From NCBI GenBank assembly GCA_900114805.1, contig FOZN01000002.1:496001-560000 (forward strand): DNA of 64,000 nucleotides, written 5' to 3'. The position numbers and the translations under genes are program-made. Position 1 is the first letter of the stretch; the number at the start of each line of letters is the position of its first letter. The notes under the pieces are model-generated. The model searched no databases. It was not told the origin of the DNA and worked only from the letters and a program-made list of their open reading frames with translations. Below, piece by piece: positions 39,816 to 49,256 of this stretch. The DNA is from Agrococcus baldri (lineage in GTDB: Bacteria; Actinomycetota; Actinomycetes; Actinomycetales; Microbacteriaceae).

Positions 39816-41116
39816 GGCCGTCCCTCGGTGCTTGGCCGATCTGCGGGGGCGTCGTCTGCGACGTGCAGCGGGAGGTGCGCGGAGAGCGCCATGCCGTCTC
39901 CCGGCGCGCTCTCGATGTCGAGACCGCCGCCGAGCTCGCGCAGCCGGGCGCGCATGAACCGTAGGCCGTAGCTCGACGATCCGGCGCCGTCGGCCTCCCA
40001 GGCCACCGCATCCATGCCCTGCCCGTCATCGATGATGTCGAGCCGCACGACGTCGCCGGCGTCGATGAGACTGACGACGACGCGCGCCGCCGACGCGTGC
40101 TGGCGCACGTTCGCGAGCGCCGACTGAGCCGTGCGCAGCAGCGCGACCTCGACCGGCGTCGGCAGCAGCGGCAGCGACGGGTCGACGTGCAGCTGCGTGG
40201 TGATGCCGGTCTCATCGCCGAGGCGCTCGAGCAGGCGGCCGATCGCGGCAGCGAGCGCGTCGTCGAGCTCGGCGGGCGCGAGCGCGGCCACGATCCGGCG
40301 CACGTCGGCGAGGCTCTCGCTCGCGAGCGTCTCGACCTGCTCGAGCGTGCGCGACGCCGAGGGGTCTGCGGTGCGCTCGTGCGCGGCGTGCGCGATCAGG
40401 TGGATGGAGGCGAGCGACTGCGCGATCGTGTCGTGGATGTCTCGCGAGAGCCGCGTGCGCTCGGCGATCGCGCCAGAGTGGCGCTGGGCGAGCGCGAGCT
40501 CGCCCTGCAGGTCGGACATCTCGCGCTGCGCCTTCGCGAGCGAGTCGACCAGTCGCTCGCGCGAGGCGGCCTCGCGCAGCAGCTCGAGGTAGCCGCGGGA
40601 GATGCCGAGTGCGAAGACACCGCCGATGAGCGGCCCGAAGACGTTCGCGTAGGTCGTGCCGCCGTGGTGGACGAACGGGGCGAGCGCCACGACCGCGAAG
40701 ACCGCGACCGAGAAGACGATCGCCCAGCCGCCCGGCAGCAGGTGGCCGGCGAGCAGCCACAGCAGGAACGCGACCCAGACGAATTCTGAGGAGACCGCGA
40801 CGGCGGCGATCCAGATCACCACGAAGCCGAGCAGCCACAAGGTGGTGGCCTGCCGCGAGCCCGTCCTGGCGATCAGGATGGCGCCGGCGGTGTGCCAGGC
40901 GAGGATGGCCAGGCCGGCAGCGACGGCCGCGGCAGCCGGGGTGCCTGCGCCGATCGCGCGGATCACGCCGATGCCGGTCAGCGCGGCGGCCATCACGTGC
41001 TGCCCGATCGCCATGGCGCGCGCCACGGAGACCAGGCGGAGTGAGCCGATGCGGGAGCCGCCGCGAGACGGTTCGCCGTGCTCAGGCCGAGACAGCGGCA
41101 GGTTCACGATGCTCAT
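39812..41116 (-). CDS. sensor histidine kinase (HisKA_3 type)
   Basis: 434 aa. About six N-terminal helices (residues 30-185), then the DHp motif LSRDIHDTIAQSLASIHLIAHAA with phosphoacceptor H228, and HATPase_c with DIIDDGQGMD and GSSSYGLRFMRARLRELGGGL. NarL-type kinase lacking an extracellular sensor loop, so it may sense the membrane itself or a partner protein. ATG 41116 is preferred; GTG 41140 would overlap the MMPL gene more deeply. It overlaps the MMPL stop by 35 bp, so transporter and regulators are one operon. Confidence 0.9.
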   Translation of the reverse strand: MSIVNLPLSRPEHGEPSRGGSRIGSLRLVSVARAMAIGQHVMAAALTGIGVIRAIGAGTPAAAAVAAGLAILAWHTAGAILIARTGSRQATTLWLLGFVVIWIAAVAVSSEFVWVAFLLWLLAGHLLPGGWAIVFSVAVFAVVALAPFVHHGGTTYANVFGPLIGGVFALGISRGYLELLREAASRERLVDSLAKAQREMSDLQGELALAQRHSGAIAERTRLSRDIHDTIAQSLASIHLIAHAAHERTADPSASRTLEQVETLASESLADVRRIVAALAPAELDDALAAAIGRLLERLGDETGITTQLHVDPSLPLLPTPVEVALLRTAQSALANVRQHASAARVVVSLIDAGDVVRLDIIDDGQGMDAVAWEADGAGSSSYGLRFMRARLRELGGGLDIESAPGDGMALSAHLPLHVADDAPADRPSTEGRP

Positions 41117-43181
41117 GGCTCGATTCTCCGCTCTCGACACGAATCTTTCCCGGCCACCAGATGCGATCCCCCAGGATGCCGAACAGCGAGGGCACGATCA
41201 CGGTGCGCACGACCAGCGTGTCGACCACGACGCCGAGCCCGACGATGAGGCCGAGCTGGCCGAGCGTCACGAGCGGGAGCACGCCGAGCGCCGCGAAGAC
41301 CGCCGCCAGCACGATGCCGGCGCTCGTGATCACGCCGCCCGTCGACGCGACCGCTCGCACCATCCCGTCACGCGTGCCGTGCACCCGCGACTCGGCGCGC
41401 GCCCGGTGCACGAGGAAGATCGTGTAGTCGATGCCGAGCGCGACGAGGAACAGGAACGCCAGCAGGGGCACCTGCAGATCGAGCGCGGGCTGGTCGAGCA
41501 GCACCCGGCTCAGCCACGAGCCGGCGCCGATGGCGGCGAGCGCGCTGGCCAGGTTCACGAGCAGCAGCAGCACGGGCGCGACGATCGAGCGCAGCAGCAC
41601 CAGCAGCACGATGAAGCTCACAGCGAGCACGAGCGGCGCGATCAGCAGCAGGTCCTGCAGGTTGCCGGCCCGTGCATCCAGGTCGGTCGCGACGGCGCCG
41701 CCGACCAGCGCATCCGCCCCCCGCACCTCGTGCACTGCCGCGCGCAGCTGCTCGGTGAGCGCGAGGGACTCCTCGGTGCCGGGCGCGTACTCCCCGGTCA
41801 CCATGATCTTCGTGAGCGCGCCGTCGGCGGTCTCGGCGACCGGGTGCGCGCGCACGACGCCCTCGAGCCCCGCGACCGCGGCGACCACGGCGTCCGCGTG
41901 GTCCGCATCCGCCACCACGAAGGTCGGCTGCGCCTCGCCGGCGGGGAAGTGCTGCGCGAGCACTTCGAGGCCGGCCGCCGACTCGGACTGCACGCGGAAG
42001 CGCTCGAGCTGGTCGAGCCCGATCGAGGTGCCGAGCAGTCCGCCGGCCATGACGGCGAGCACGGCCAGCCCTGCCGCCAGGCTGAGCGCCGGCCGGCGCA
42101 TCACGCGGGTCGCGATCCCCTTCCAGGCGCGGCCGTGCGACGCGGCGGTGCCGGGTCGCGGCACGAACGGCCAGAACGCGCGGCGGCCGAGCAGCGCGAG
42201 CGCGGGCGGCAGCGCGAGCAGTACGGCGGCGAGCGCGATCAGCAGGCCGAGCGCCGAGGAGAGCCCCAGGCCGCGGGTGCCGGGGATGACGGCGAGCACG
42301 AGGGTCAGCAGCGCCAGCACCACGGTGACGTTCGAGGCCAGGATCGCGGGTGCGGTGTGCCGCCACGCGGTGCTCAGCGCACGCCGGTGGTCATCGGTGC
42401 GCAGCAGCTCCTCGCGGTAGCGCGAGATGAGCAGCAGCGCATAGTTGGTGCCGGCGCCGAAGACGAGCACGCTGATGATGCCGGCGTCGAACTGCAGCCC
42501 CATGGCAGAGCCGAGCGCTGCGGTGGCCTTGCCGGCCAGCTGGTCGGCGAAGGCGACCACCGCGAGCGGGATGAGCCAGAGGATCGGCGAGCGATACGTC
42601 ACGATCAGCAGCACGGCGACGATCAGGATGGTCACGACCAGGAGCGTGAAGTCGGCGCCCTCGAACGAGGAGGCGACATCGGCGCCGAAGGCCGGGCCGC
42701 CGGTCACCAGCAGCTGCACGCCGTCGATCGCGTTGGCCGCCATCGCCTCGCGCAGGCCCGTGACGACCTCGGCGGTCTCGCCGTTGCTCTCCCCCACCGT
42801 GATCGGCGTGACGAGCAGCGCGGCTCGGCCGTCGTCGCTCAGCAGGGGGCCGGATGCGTCGGTGTCCGTCTCGGCGTCCAGCACCGGCAGGAGCGCCGTC
42901 AGGGCGGCCTGATCGCCGGCCGTCAGCGCGCCCGCGTCGTCGCGCGAGGCGACCACCAGCACCGACTGCTGGTCGGCGTTCGGGAACCGCTCGAGCAGCT
43001 CGGCCACCTGCACCGACTCGGAGTCGGCCGGTGCCGTGTCGCTGCCGGCGGGCAGCTCGGCACGGCCGAAGAGGCCGAGCAGCAGGGCGAAGCCGACGAG
43101 CACGAGGCCGAGGCTCACCCAGGCTCCGCGGCGGGAGGTGAGGCGATCGGAGAGGGGCACGCGCCCACGAACGGAAGTCAT
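41082..43181 (-). CDS. MMPL/RND-family transporter
   Basis: 699 aa. Two repeats, each a helix, a large extracytoplasmic loop and five helices (MTSVRGRVPLSDRLTSRRG start; second-half FLVALGIDYTIFLVHRARAE, the MMPL GxxxDYxxF signature). Such proteins in actinobacteria export lipids, siderophores or drugs. First gene of the operon with the two-component system, which probably responds to its substrate or to membrane stress. A possible promoter, TTGAGA-17-CACGAT, lies upstream. Confidence 0.9.
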   Translation of the reverse strand: MTSVRGRVPLSDRLTSRRGAWVSLGLVLVGFALLLGLFGRAELPAGSDTAPADSESVQVAELLERFPNADQQSVLVVASRDDAGALTAGDQAALTALLPVLDAETDTDASGPLLSDDGRAALLVTPITVGESNGETAEVVTGLREAMAANAIDGVQLLVTGGPAFGADVASSFEGADFTLLVVTILIVAVLLIVTYRSPILWLIPLAVVAFADQLAGKATAALGSAMGLQFDAGIISVLVFGAGTNYALLLISRYREELLRTDDHRRALSTAWRHTAPAILASNVTVVLALLTLVLAVIPGTRGLGLSSALGLLIALAAVLLALPPALALLGRRAFWPFVPRPGTAASHGRAWKGIATRVMRRPALSLAAGLAVLAVMAGGLLGTSIGLDQLERFRVQSESAAGLEVLAQHFPAGEAQPTFVVADADHADAVVAAVAGLEGVVRAHPVAETADGALTKIMVTGEYAPGTEESLALTEQLRAAVHEVRGADALVGGAVATDLDARAGNLQDLLLIAPLVLAVSFIVLLVLLRSIVAPVLLLLVNLASALAAIGAGSWLSRVLLDQPALDLQVPLLAFLFLVALGIDYTIFLVHRARAESRVHGTRDGMVRAVASTGGVITSAGIVLAAVFAALGVLPLVTLGQLGLIVGLGVVVDTLVVRTVIVPSLFGILGDRIWWPGKIRVESGESSHEHREPAAVSA

Positions 43182-43311
43182 GCATCCATCCCATCGAGAT
43201 CGCGCATCCGGGGCATCGTGAGCACGGTTGCACCTGGTCTCAACCTTTCGATGGATGCGGTGCGCGGTGTGAGTCTCCGGATCGAGGGTTCTGCTACGCG
43301 CGGTCCTGCCG

Positions 43312-43317
43312 TAGCGT
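43312..43317 (+). promoter_or_regulatory. putative -10 (TAGCGT) of leaderless dehydrogenase gene
   Basis: TAGCGT, seven bases before ATG 43325. Confidence 0.5.
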
Positions 43318-43324
43318 CGCGGCC

Positions 43325-44500
43325 ATGCGAGCACTCACCTGGCAGTCCAAGCGCACCGTCACCGTCGAGGATGTCCCCTCGCCCCGCATCGAGCAGCCCT
43401 CCGACGTCGTCATCCGCGTCACCTCGACGGCGATCTGCGGCTCCGACCTGCACCTCTACGAGCTCTTCGGTCCCTTCCTGACCAAGGGCGACGTGCTCGG
43501 CCACGAGACGATGGGCATCGTCGAGGAGGTGGGCTCGGAGGTGACGCGGCTGACGCCCGGCGATCGCGTCGTGATCCCCTTCGTCATCGCATGCGGCGAC
43601 TGCTTCATGTGCGCGCGCGGGCTCACGACCCAGTGCGAGACGACGCAGAACCGCGAGCAGGGCACCGGCGCCTCCCTCTACGGCTACACCTCCCTCTACG
43701 GCTCGGTGCCGGGCGGGCAGGCCGAGCGCCTGCGCGTGCCGCTCGCCGACTTCAACGCCACCAAGGTCGGGCACGAGCTGCCCGACGACCGCTACCTCTT
43801 CCTCAGCGACATCCTCCCCACTGCGTGGCAGGGCGTGCAGTACGCGCAGGTTCCCGAGGGCGGCTCGCTCGCCGTGCTCGGGCTCGGGCCGGTCGGCCAG
43901 TTCGCCGCCCGCATCGGCCGCCACCTCGGCCACCGCGTGATCGCGGTCGACCCGGTGCCCGAGCGGCGGGCGATGGCCGAGCGGCACGGCGTCGAGACGC
44001 TCGACCTGGTCGACGACGCGGTCGCTGCGCTCCGCGACGCCACCGACGGCCGCGGCCCGGATGCGGTGGTCGATGCGGTCGGCATGGAGGCGCACGGCGC
44101 ACCCGGTGCGGCGGCAGCGCAGGCCGTGGTCGGGCTGCTGCCCGACGCGCTCGCCCGGCCGATGATGCAGCAGGCCGGGCTCGACCGGCTCAGCGCGCTC
44201 ATGACCGCCTTCGATGCCGTGCGCCGTGGCGGCACGGTGTCGCTCAGCGGCGTCTACGTCGGCACGGCCGACCCGATCCCGATGATGACGCTGTTCGACA
44301 AGCAGGTCTCGATCCGGATGGGCCAGTGCAACGTGCAGTCATGGCGGGATGCGCTGCTGCCGTTGGTCGAGGACCCCTCCGACCCGCTGGGCGTCGAGGA
44401 CCTCGTCACCCACCGGGTGCCGCTGGATCGTGCGCCCGAGATGTACGAGCTCTTCCAGAAGAAGGGCGACGGCTGCATCAAGGTCGTGCTCGAGCCGTGA
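43325..44500 (+). CDS. zinc-dependent alcohol dehydrogenase (glutathione-independent formaldehyde dehydrogenase-like)
   Basis: 391 aa MDR protein. Catalytic zinc C38 region AICGSDLHLYE and H/E in GHETMGIVEEV; the structural-zinc lobe CGDCFMCARGLTTQC contains the usual cysteines. NAD(P) motif VLGLGPVGQFAARIG. The extra residues GTGASLYGYTSLYGSVPGG and the long insertion DAVGMEAHGAPGAAAAQAV resemble the formaldehyde-dismutase-like subgroup. Aldehyde or alcohol detoxification is likely; substrate unproven. A small YrhK-domain gene overlaps the stop by 4 bp. Confidence 0.9.
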   Translation: MRALTWQSKRTVTVEDVPSPRIEQPSDVVIRVTSTAICGSDLHLYELFGPFLTKGDVLGHETMGIVEEVGSEVTRLTPGDRVVIPFVIACGDCFMCARGLTTQCETTQNREQGTGASLYGYTSLYGSVPGGQAERLRVPLADFNATKVGHELPDDRYLFLSDILPTAWQGVQYAQVPEGGSLAVLGLGPVGQFAARIGRHLGHRVIAVDPVPERRAMAERHGVETLDLVDDAVAALRDATDGRGPDAVVDAVGMEAHGAPGAAAAQAVVGLLPDALARPMMQQAGLDRLSALMTAFDAVRRGGTVSLSGVYVGTADPIPMMTLFDKQVSIRMGQCNVQSWRDALLPLVEDPSDPLGVEDLVTHRVPLDRAPEMYELFQKKGDGCIKVVLEP

Positions 44501-44889
44501 GCGGCGAGGCCCGCAGGCCGCTGTTCGATCCGCGCGACCGCGACATCAGCCCGGCGGCGGCGCGCCGCTACGCGCTGTACGAGGTGCTGCACACCGTGGC
44601 CGACTTCACCGCCGCAACGCTGTTCATCGTCGGCAGCATCCTCTTCTTCTTCGAGTCGACGATGCGCATCGCCACGTGGGGGTTCCTGCTCGGCTCGATC
44701 TGCTTCGCGCTCAAGCCCGCCATCCGGCTGGCTCGCGAGCTGTGGCTGGCGAAGCAGCACGACGTCGAGCGCTTGGCCGGCGCCGCCCCCGAGGCACCCG
44801 GCTCGTTCCGCGTGCGCTCGAGCGAGCGCGACCACGCTGCACGACAGGACGTCGAGACGCCGCCCGGCCCGGATCGAGCCCCCGAGTAG
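44497..44889 (+). CDS. YrhK-domain membrane protein
   Basis: 130 aa. YALYEVLHTVADFTAATLFIVGSILFFFESTM and WGFLLGSICFALKPAIRL form the two-helix YrhK domain; a ~40-residue polar tail follows. GTG overlaps the dehydrogenase stop by 4 bp (GTGA). Function unknown. Confidence 0.82.
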   Translation: MSGEARRPLFDPRDRDISPAAARRYALYEVLHTVADFTAATLFIVGSILFFFESTMRIATWGFLLGSICFALKPAIRLARELWLAKQHDVERLAGAAPEAPGSFRVRSSERDHAARQDVETPPGPDRAPE

Positions 44890-45166
44890 CTTGAGAAGCC
44901 GCAGACTCGCCGCCGTCGCAGCGACGTTCGCCGTGATCGCACCTGACAGCGCGCGCGCACCGTGGCCTCGCCACCCTGCCGCCAGCATCCGTGCCGCTGC
45001 CGCCAGGCCCACGGCATGTTCAGCTCGATGTCCCGGAAAGAGGACGCGTCGCAGGATGAGGACGATTCGTCCTCGTCTCGGGACGGATCGCGATTCCCTC
45101 CTCCGCTCGCGACGCGGGGCCGGTCATCGGCGCAAGGCCCGTGGGCCCGCACCCGGAAATGAGGAA
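44890..45166. other. intergenic stretch without an identifiable gene
   Basis: About 280 bp between the YrhK gene and the tRNA-Leu terminator. No open frame here has a family signature or RBS. It contains runs such as GAGGACGATTCGTCCTC (45057-45073), a short perfect inverted repeat around TT, but no clear promoter. Confidence 0.5.
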
Positions 45167-45192
45167 CGGCCCCGGGGTGGAGCCCGGGGCCG
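45167..45192 (-). terminator. terminator of tRNA-Leu
   Basis: CGGCCCCGGG (45167-45176) pairs with CCCGGGGCCG (45183-45192); on the minus strand it is followed by TTCCTCATTT. Confidence 0.8.
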
Positions 45193-45196
45193 ATCG

Positions 45197-45280
45197 TGCG
45201 CGAGGGGGGACTTGAACCCCCACGTTCTTGCGAACACTGGCACCTGAAGCCAGCGCGTCTGCCAATTCCGCCACTCGCGC
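45197..45280 (-). tRNA. tRNA-Leu (CAG anticodon)
   Basis: 84 nt with a long variable arm. Acceptor stem GCGCGAG/CTCGCGC, anticodon stem-loop CTGGC-TTCAGGT-GCCAG giving CAG, T-loop GTTCAAGTC. No CCA is encoded. Divergent from fhaA, the common arrangement in Micrococcales. Confidence 0.97.
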
Positions 45281-45338
45281 GAAGCCCGCCGGTGAGCGGG
45301 CAACTCAACGAGAATATCAGGTTCCTAGCCTCGCCGGG

Positions 45339-45344
45339 TACGCT
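45339..45344 (+). promoter_or_regulatory. putative -10 (TACGCT) of the fha-pstP-rodA-pbpA-pkn operon
   Basis: TACGCT about 30 nt before the fhaA ATG, with the RBS GGGAGG at 45358-45363 in the leader. Confidence 0.45.
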
Positions 45345-45374
45345 AACGGCGGCTGATGGGAGGTGAGCACGCAC

Positions 45375-46052
45375 ATGGGATTCCTCGACTCGATCGAGCG
45401 CGGCATTGAGAAGGCCGTCAACGGCGCCTTCGCGAAGACGTTCCGATCCGGCGTAGAACCGGTCGAGATCGCCAGTGCGCTCAAGCGCGAGCTCGACACC
45501 CAGGCCAGCGTCGTCTCCCGCGACCGCATCCTGGTGCCGAACCGGCTCACCGTGCGTCTCGCGCCCGCCGACTTCGAGCGCCTGCGCCGGCTCGGCGACT
45601 CGCTGCTCGACGAGCTCACCGGCACGCTGCAGACGCACGCGCGCCAGTCGGGCTACTCCTTCCCCGGCCCCATCGACCTCGGTCTCGAGCCCGATGAGGG
45701 CATGACCACGGGGATGCTCGACATCTCCTCCGACTCCGCCGCCGGCGAGGTCGTGTGGTCGGCGGTCGTCGACATCAAGGGAAAGCGCTACCGGCTGCGC
45801 AAGGGCAGCACCGTCATCGGTCGCGGCTCGGACGCCGACATCACCGTCGACGACGCCGGCGCCTCCCGTAAGCACGCCGAGATCATCTGGGACGGCACCC
45901 GTGCCCAGGTGAGCGACCTCGGCTCCACCAACGGCACCACGCTCAACGGCAGGGCGCTGGGGAGCGCGCTGCTGGAGCCCGACTCGATCATCGACATCGG
46001 TGCCACACGCATCGTCTACCGCGTGCTGGCACAGTCGAAGGAGCAAGCGTGA
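45375..46052 (+). CDS. fhaA: FhaA (DUF3662 plus FHA domain)
   Basis: 225 aa. N-terminal DUF3662: MGFLDSIERGIEKAVNGAFAKTFRSGVEPVEIASALKREL. C-terminal FHA domain with GRGSDADITVDDAGASRKHAEI and DLGSTNGTTLNG, the phosphothreonine-binding residues. In mycobacteria FhaA restrains peptidoglycan synthesis through interaction with the MviN complex; here it heads the same operon. ATG 45375 is chosen with GGGAGGTGAG eight bases upstream. Confidence 0.95.
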   Translation: MGFLDSIERGIEKAVNGAFAKTFRSGVEPVEIASALKRELDTQASVVSRDRILVPNRLTVRLAPADFERLRRLGDSLLDELTGTLQTHARQSGYSFPGPIDLGLEPDEGMTTGMLDISSDSAAGEVVWSAVVDIKGKRYRLRKGSTVIGRGSDADITVDDAGASRKHAEIIWDGTRAQVSDLGSTNGTTLNGRALGSALLEPDSIIDIGATRIVYRVLAQSKEQA

Positions 46053-46591
46053 GCGAGCTGACCCTCATCGTCATCAGGATCGGCTTCCTCGCCGTGCTGT
46101 GGCTGTTCATCTTCATCGTCCTGTACTCGCTGCGCAGCGACCTGTTCGGCCCGAAGCTCACCCCGCTGCAGCGGGTGGCGGTGCAGAGCGCCAGGTCGCG
46201 CGAGAGCGGCGCGACGCCCACCGCCCCGTCGGAGTCGGCCGATGCGCCGACCACCGTGACCGAGCGCGCGAGCGCGAGCAACGCATCCGCTCGATCGGGT
46301 GATGCGACCCGCATCGTCATCACCTCCGGCCCACGATCGGGCCTGGAGCTCGACCTGCCGCAGACCGGCCTCACGATCGGCCGCTCCTCCGGCAGTGGGT
46401 TGCAGATCAAGGACGACTACACCTCGAACCAGCACGCCAAGATCGTGCGCTGGCGCGACCAGTGGGTCGTGCAGGACCTCGGCTCGACCAACGGCACCTT
46501 CGTCGAGGGCGCACGCATCAGCGAGTCCACGCCCGTGCGGGTCGGGTCAGCCGTGCGCATCGGCACCACCACGTTCGAGCTGAGGCGCTGA
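46049..46591 (+). CDS. fhaB: FhaB/FipA-type membrane-anchored FHA protein
   Basis: 180 aa. N-terminal helix (LTLIVIRIGFLAVLWLFIFIVLYSL), a variable linker, then FHA: GLTIGRSSGSGLQIKDDYTSNQHAKI and DLGSTNGTFVEG. FhaB is a known target of PknA/PknB that recruits signalling to the septum or elongation complex. GTG overlaps the fhaA stop by 4 bp. Confidence 0.94.
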   Translation: MSELTLIVIRIGFLAVLWLFIFIVLYSLRSDLFGPKLTPLQRVAVQSARSRESGATPTAPSESADAPTTVTERASASNASARSGDATRIVITSGPRSGLELDLPQTGLTIGRSSGSGLQIKDDYTSNQHAKIVRWRDQWVVQDLGSTNGTFVEGARISESTPVRVGSAVRIGTTTFELRR

Positions 46592-46593
46592 GC

Positions 46594-47835
46594 TTGAGCA
46601 CACCGCTCGCGGCCGCGATCAGTCACGTCGGCCGGATCCGCACGGAGAACCAGGACTCCGGCTACGCGGGAGCGACCCTGTGCTTCGTGGCTGACGGGAT
46701 GGGCGGGCACGCGGGCGGTGATGTCGCGAGCGCCATCGTCACACGCAGGGCCCGCGAGGCCGACGGGGAGTACGAGACGCCGCAGGCGGCGGCTGAGGCG
46801 CTCGCGACCGCGCTGCGCGAGGGCAACGACGCCCTGCAGCAGGCGATGCTCGAGCACCCCGAGCTGACGGGCATGGGCACGACCGGCTCCGGCATCATCC
46901 GGGTCGGCGACCAGATGGGCATCGCGCACATCGGCGACAGCCGCATCTACCGGTACCGGGTGGGCGCGCTCGAGCAGATCTCCACCGACCACACGTTCGT
47001 GCAGAAGCTGGTCGACGCCGGTCGCATCACCCGCGAGGAGGCCGAGCACCACCCGCGGCGCAACGTGGTCATGCGCGTGCTCGGCAACGTCGAGACCAAC
47101 CCCGAGATCGACATCCTGATCGAGCAGACGCTGCCCGGCGACCGCTGGCTCGTCTGCTCCGACGGGCTCTCGAGCTACGTGGACGAGGACCGCATCCGCG
47201 CCATCCTCGCCCAGGGGCTCGACACCCCCTCCACCGTGCAGCGGCTGGTCAACGAGTCGCTCTCGCGCGGCGCCCCCGACAACGTCACCGTCGTGATCTG
47301 CGACATCGACGAGCGGCACTCGTCCTCGATCGAGCCCACCACTGTCGGCTCCGCCGCCGCGCCCATCAGCTACGAGGCCGTCGAGCCCGAGCGCACCTCG
47401 GTGAGCCTCGGCCAGCTGCTGCTGCACCCGCGGCAGTCGCGCATGCAGCCGGCGTTCGAGCACTTCGAGCCCGAGAGCGAGGAGTTCCTGCAGGAGCTGC
47501 TCGCCGAGCAGCGCCGCATGCGCCGCATGCGCCGCATCACCTGGGGCATCGGGGCGAGCCTGGCGATCATCGCCATCGTGGTGCTCTCCGCGGTGTTCTA
47601 CACCTGGACCCAGGATCGCTACTTCGTGGGCGTCAACGATGCCGGCAACGTCGCCATCTACCAGGGCATCCAGCAGCAGATCGGACCGATCGTGCTCGCC
47701 ACCCAGGTGGAGGAGACCGACATCGCGATCGACGACCTCACGCCGTTCAACCAGCGCAACGTCGAGCAGACCATCTCCGCCGGCTCCCTGGCCGCCGCGC
47801 AGGCCATCGTCGAGCGATTGGAGCCGTCGCCGTGA
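46594..47835 (+). CDS. pstP: PP2C-family Ser/Thr protein phosphatase PstP
   Basis: 413 aa. Catalytic domain: RTENQDSGYAG, FVADGMGGHAGGDVAS, GTTGSGIIRVGDQMGIAHIGDSRIYRY and SDGLSSYVDEDRIR, with the metal Asp residues intact; GAPDNVTVVICDI ends the PP2C fold. A charged linker and one helix (ITWGIGASLAIIAIVVLSAVFYTW) lead to a ~70-residue extracytoplasmic tail. It dephosphorylates the PknA/PknB substrates and the kinases themselves. A TTG start at 46594 directly after the fhaB stop is inferred because the protein should begin STPLAAAISHVG. Confidence 0.94.
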   Translation: MSTPLAAAISHVGRIRTENQDSGYAGATLCFVADGMGGHAGGDVASAIVTRRAREADGEYETPQAAAEALATALREGNDALQQAMLEHPELTGMGTTGSGIIRVGDQMGIAHIGDSRIYRYRVGALEQISTDHTFVQKLVDAGRITREEAEHHPRRNVVMRVLGNVETNPEIDILIEQTLPGDRWLVCSDGLSSYVDEDRIRAILAQGLDTPSTVQRLVNESLSRGAPDNVTVVICDIDERHSSSIEPTTVGSAAAPISYEAVEPERTSVSLGQLLLHPRQSRMQPAFEHFEPESEEFLQELLAEQRRMRRMRRITWGIGASLAIIAIVVLSAVFYTWTQDRYFVGVNDAGNVAIYQGIQQQIGPIVLATQVEETDIAIDDLTPFNQRNVEQTISAGSLAAAQAIVERLEPSP

Positions 47836-49256
47836 CGCACCAGGCGGCGCCGCGCGACCAGGCCGCTCCCAGCAACGCGCTCCAGACCGGCATCGTGCAG
47901 CTGCGCGACGTGACCGAGGCCATCAAGGTGCGCATCCGCAACCCCGCGAAGCTGCGCAACCTCGAGCTGTTCCTGCTCATCGTCGCGTGGGTGATCGCGG
48001 GCAGCGCCATGGTGCTCGTGCAGCTGGGCGCGCTGCAGACCGTCGACCTCTTCCCGCTGCAGCTCGCCGCGGGGCTCGGCGTCCTGACGCTCGCGCTGCA
48101 CGTCGCGCTGCGGGTGGTCGCGCGCGAGGCCGACGCGATCATCCTGCCCGTCGCGACCGCGCTCAACGGGCTCGGCATCGCGATGATCTACCGGATCGAC
48201 ATCGCTGACGGCGTGACCGGCTGGGACGCCGCCTCGATGCGGCAGATCGCCTGGACGGGCGTCGCCCTGATCATCGCGATCGTCGCGATCATCGTGGTGC
48301 GCAACCACCGCGTGCTCGCCCGCTTCCGGTACCTCGCGATGGCGATCGCCTTCCTGCTGCTGATCCTGCCGCTGATGCCCGGCATCGGGCGCACGATCAA
48401 TGGCGCGACGGTCTGGATCGGCATCGGCCCGTTCTCCTTCCAGCCCGGCGAGCTCGCCAAGATCGCGCTGGCGATCTTCTTCGCGGGCTACTTGATGACT
48501 GCGCGCGACTCGCTCTCGGTGGTGGGCAGGAAGGTGCTCGGCGTGCGCTTCCCGCGGCTGCGCGACCTCGGCCCGATCCTGGTGGTCTGGGCGATGTGCA
48601 TGCTCGTGCTGGTCTTCCAGCGCGACCTCGGCACCTCGGTGCTCTACTTCGGCCTGTTCCTGGTGATGATCTACGTCGCCACCGGCCGCCGCTCGTGGAT
48701 GGTCATCGGCGTCGGTCTGGTCGCGCTCGGCGGCGTCGCCGCCTACCTCTCGCTCGGCTACGTGCAGCGCCGCATCGACGCCTGGATCCACGCCTTCGAC
48801 CAGAGCGTCTACGAGGCACAGGGCGGCTCGTTCCAGATCGTGCAGGGCGTGTTCGGCATGGGGCAGGGGGGGCTGCTGGGCACCGGGCTGGGCCTCGGCA
48901 GGCCGGATATCACGCCCTACGCCAACAGCGACTACATCATCCCCTCGCTCGGCGAGGAGCTCGGCCTCGCCGGCATCTTCGCGATCCTCGGCCTCTACCT
49001 GATCCTGGTCTCGCGCGGCATCCGCATCGGCTTCCAGGGCCCGGATGACTTCACCAAGCTGCTGGGCGTGGGGCTCGCGTTCGTCATCGGCCTGCAGGTG
49101 TTCATCGTCGTCGGCGGCGTCACCCGGCTCATCCCGCTCACCGGCCTGACGACCCCGTTCCTGGCCGCCGGCGGTTCATCGCTGCTGGCCAACTGGCTCA
49201 TCGTGGCGCTGCTGCTGCGGTTGAGCGACTCGGTGCGGGGAAGGGGGATCGTATGA
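47832..49256 (+). CDS. rodA: SEDS peptidoglycan polymerase RodA/FtsW family
   Basis: 474 aa, ten or more helices. NGATVWIGIGPFSFQPGELAKIALAIFFAGYL and GGLLGTGLGLGRPDITPYANSDYIIPSLGEELGLAG are SEDS signatures; the catalytic Asp region follows. It polymerises lipid II at the elongation machinery with the class B PBP encoded next. The N-terminal ~45 residues are soluble and may contact FHA proteins. Start overlaps pstP by 4 bp. Confidence 0.94.
   Translation: MTHQAAPRDQAAPSNALQTGIVQLRDVTEAIKVRIRNPAKLRNLELFLLIVAWVIAGSAMVLVQLGALQTVDLFPLQLAAGLGVLTLALHVALRVVAREADAIILPVATALNGLGIAMIYRIDIADGVTGWDAASMRQIAWTGVALIIAIVAIIVVRNHRVLARFRYLAMAIAFLLLILPLMPGIGRTINGATVWIGIGPFSFQPGELAKIALAIFFAGYLMTARDSLSVVGRKVLGVRFPRLRDLGPILVVWAMCMLVLVFQRDLGTSVLYFGLFLVMIYVATGRRSWMVIGVGLVALGGVAAYLSLGYVQRRIDAWIHAFDQSVYEAQGGSFQIVQGVFGMGQGGLLGTGLGLGRPDITPYANSDYIIPSLGEELGLAGIFAILGLYLILVSRGIRIGFQGPDDFTKLLGVGLAFVIGLQVFIVVGGVTRLIPLTGLTTPFLAAGGSSLLANWLIVALLLRLSDSVRGRGIV

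Noticed and set aside
43181-43324. Inverted repeat GCATCCATC/GATGGATGC in the MMPL-dehydrogenase gap as an operator
   Set aside because: Arms are 59 bp apart and partly coincide with the common GGATGC motif, so chance is likely.
44930-45160. Short open frames between YrhK and tRNA-Leu
   Set aside because: No RBS, no motif, Arg-rich composition typical of non-coding GC-rich DNA.
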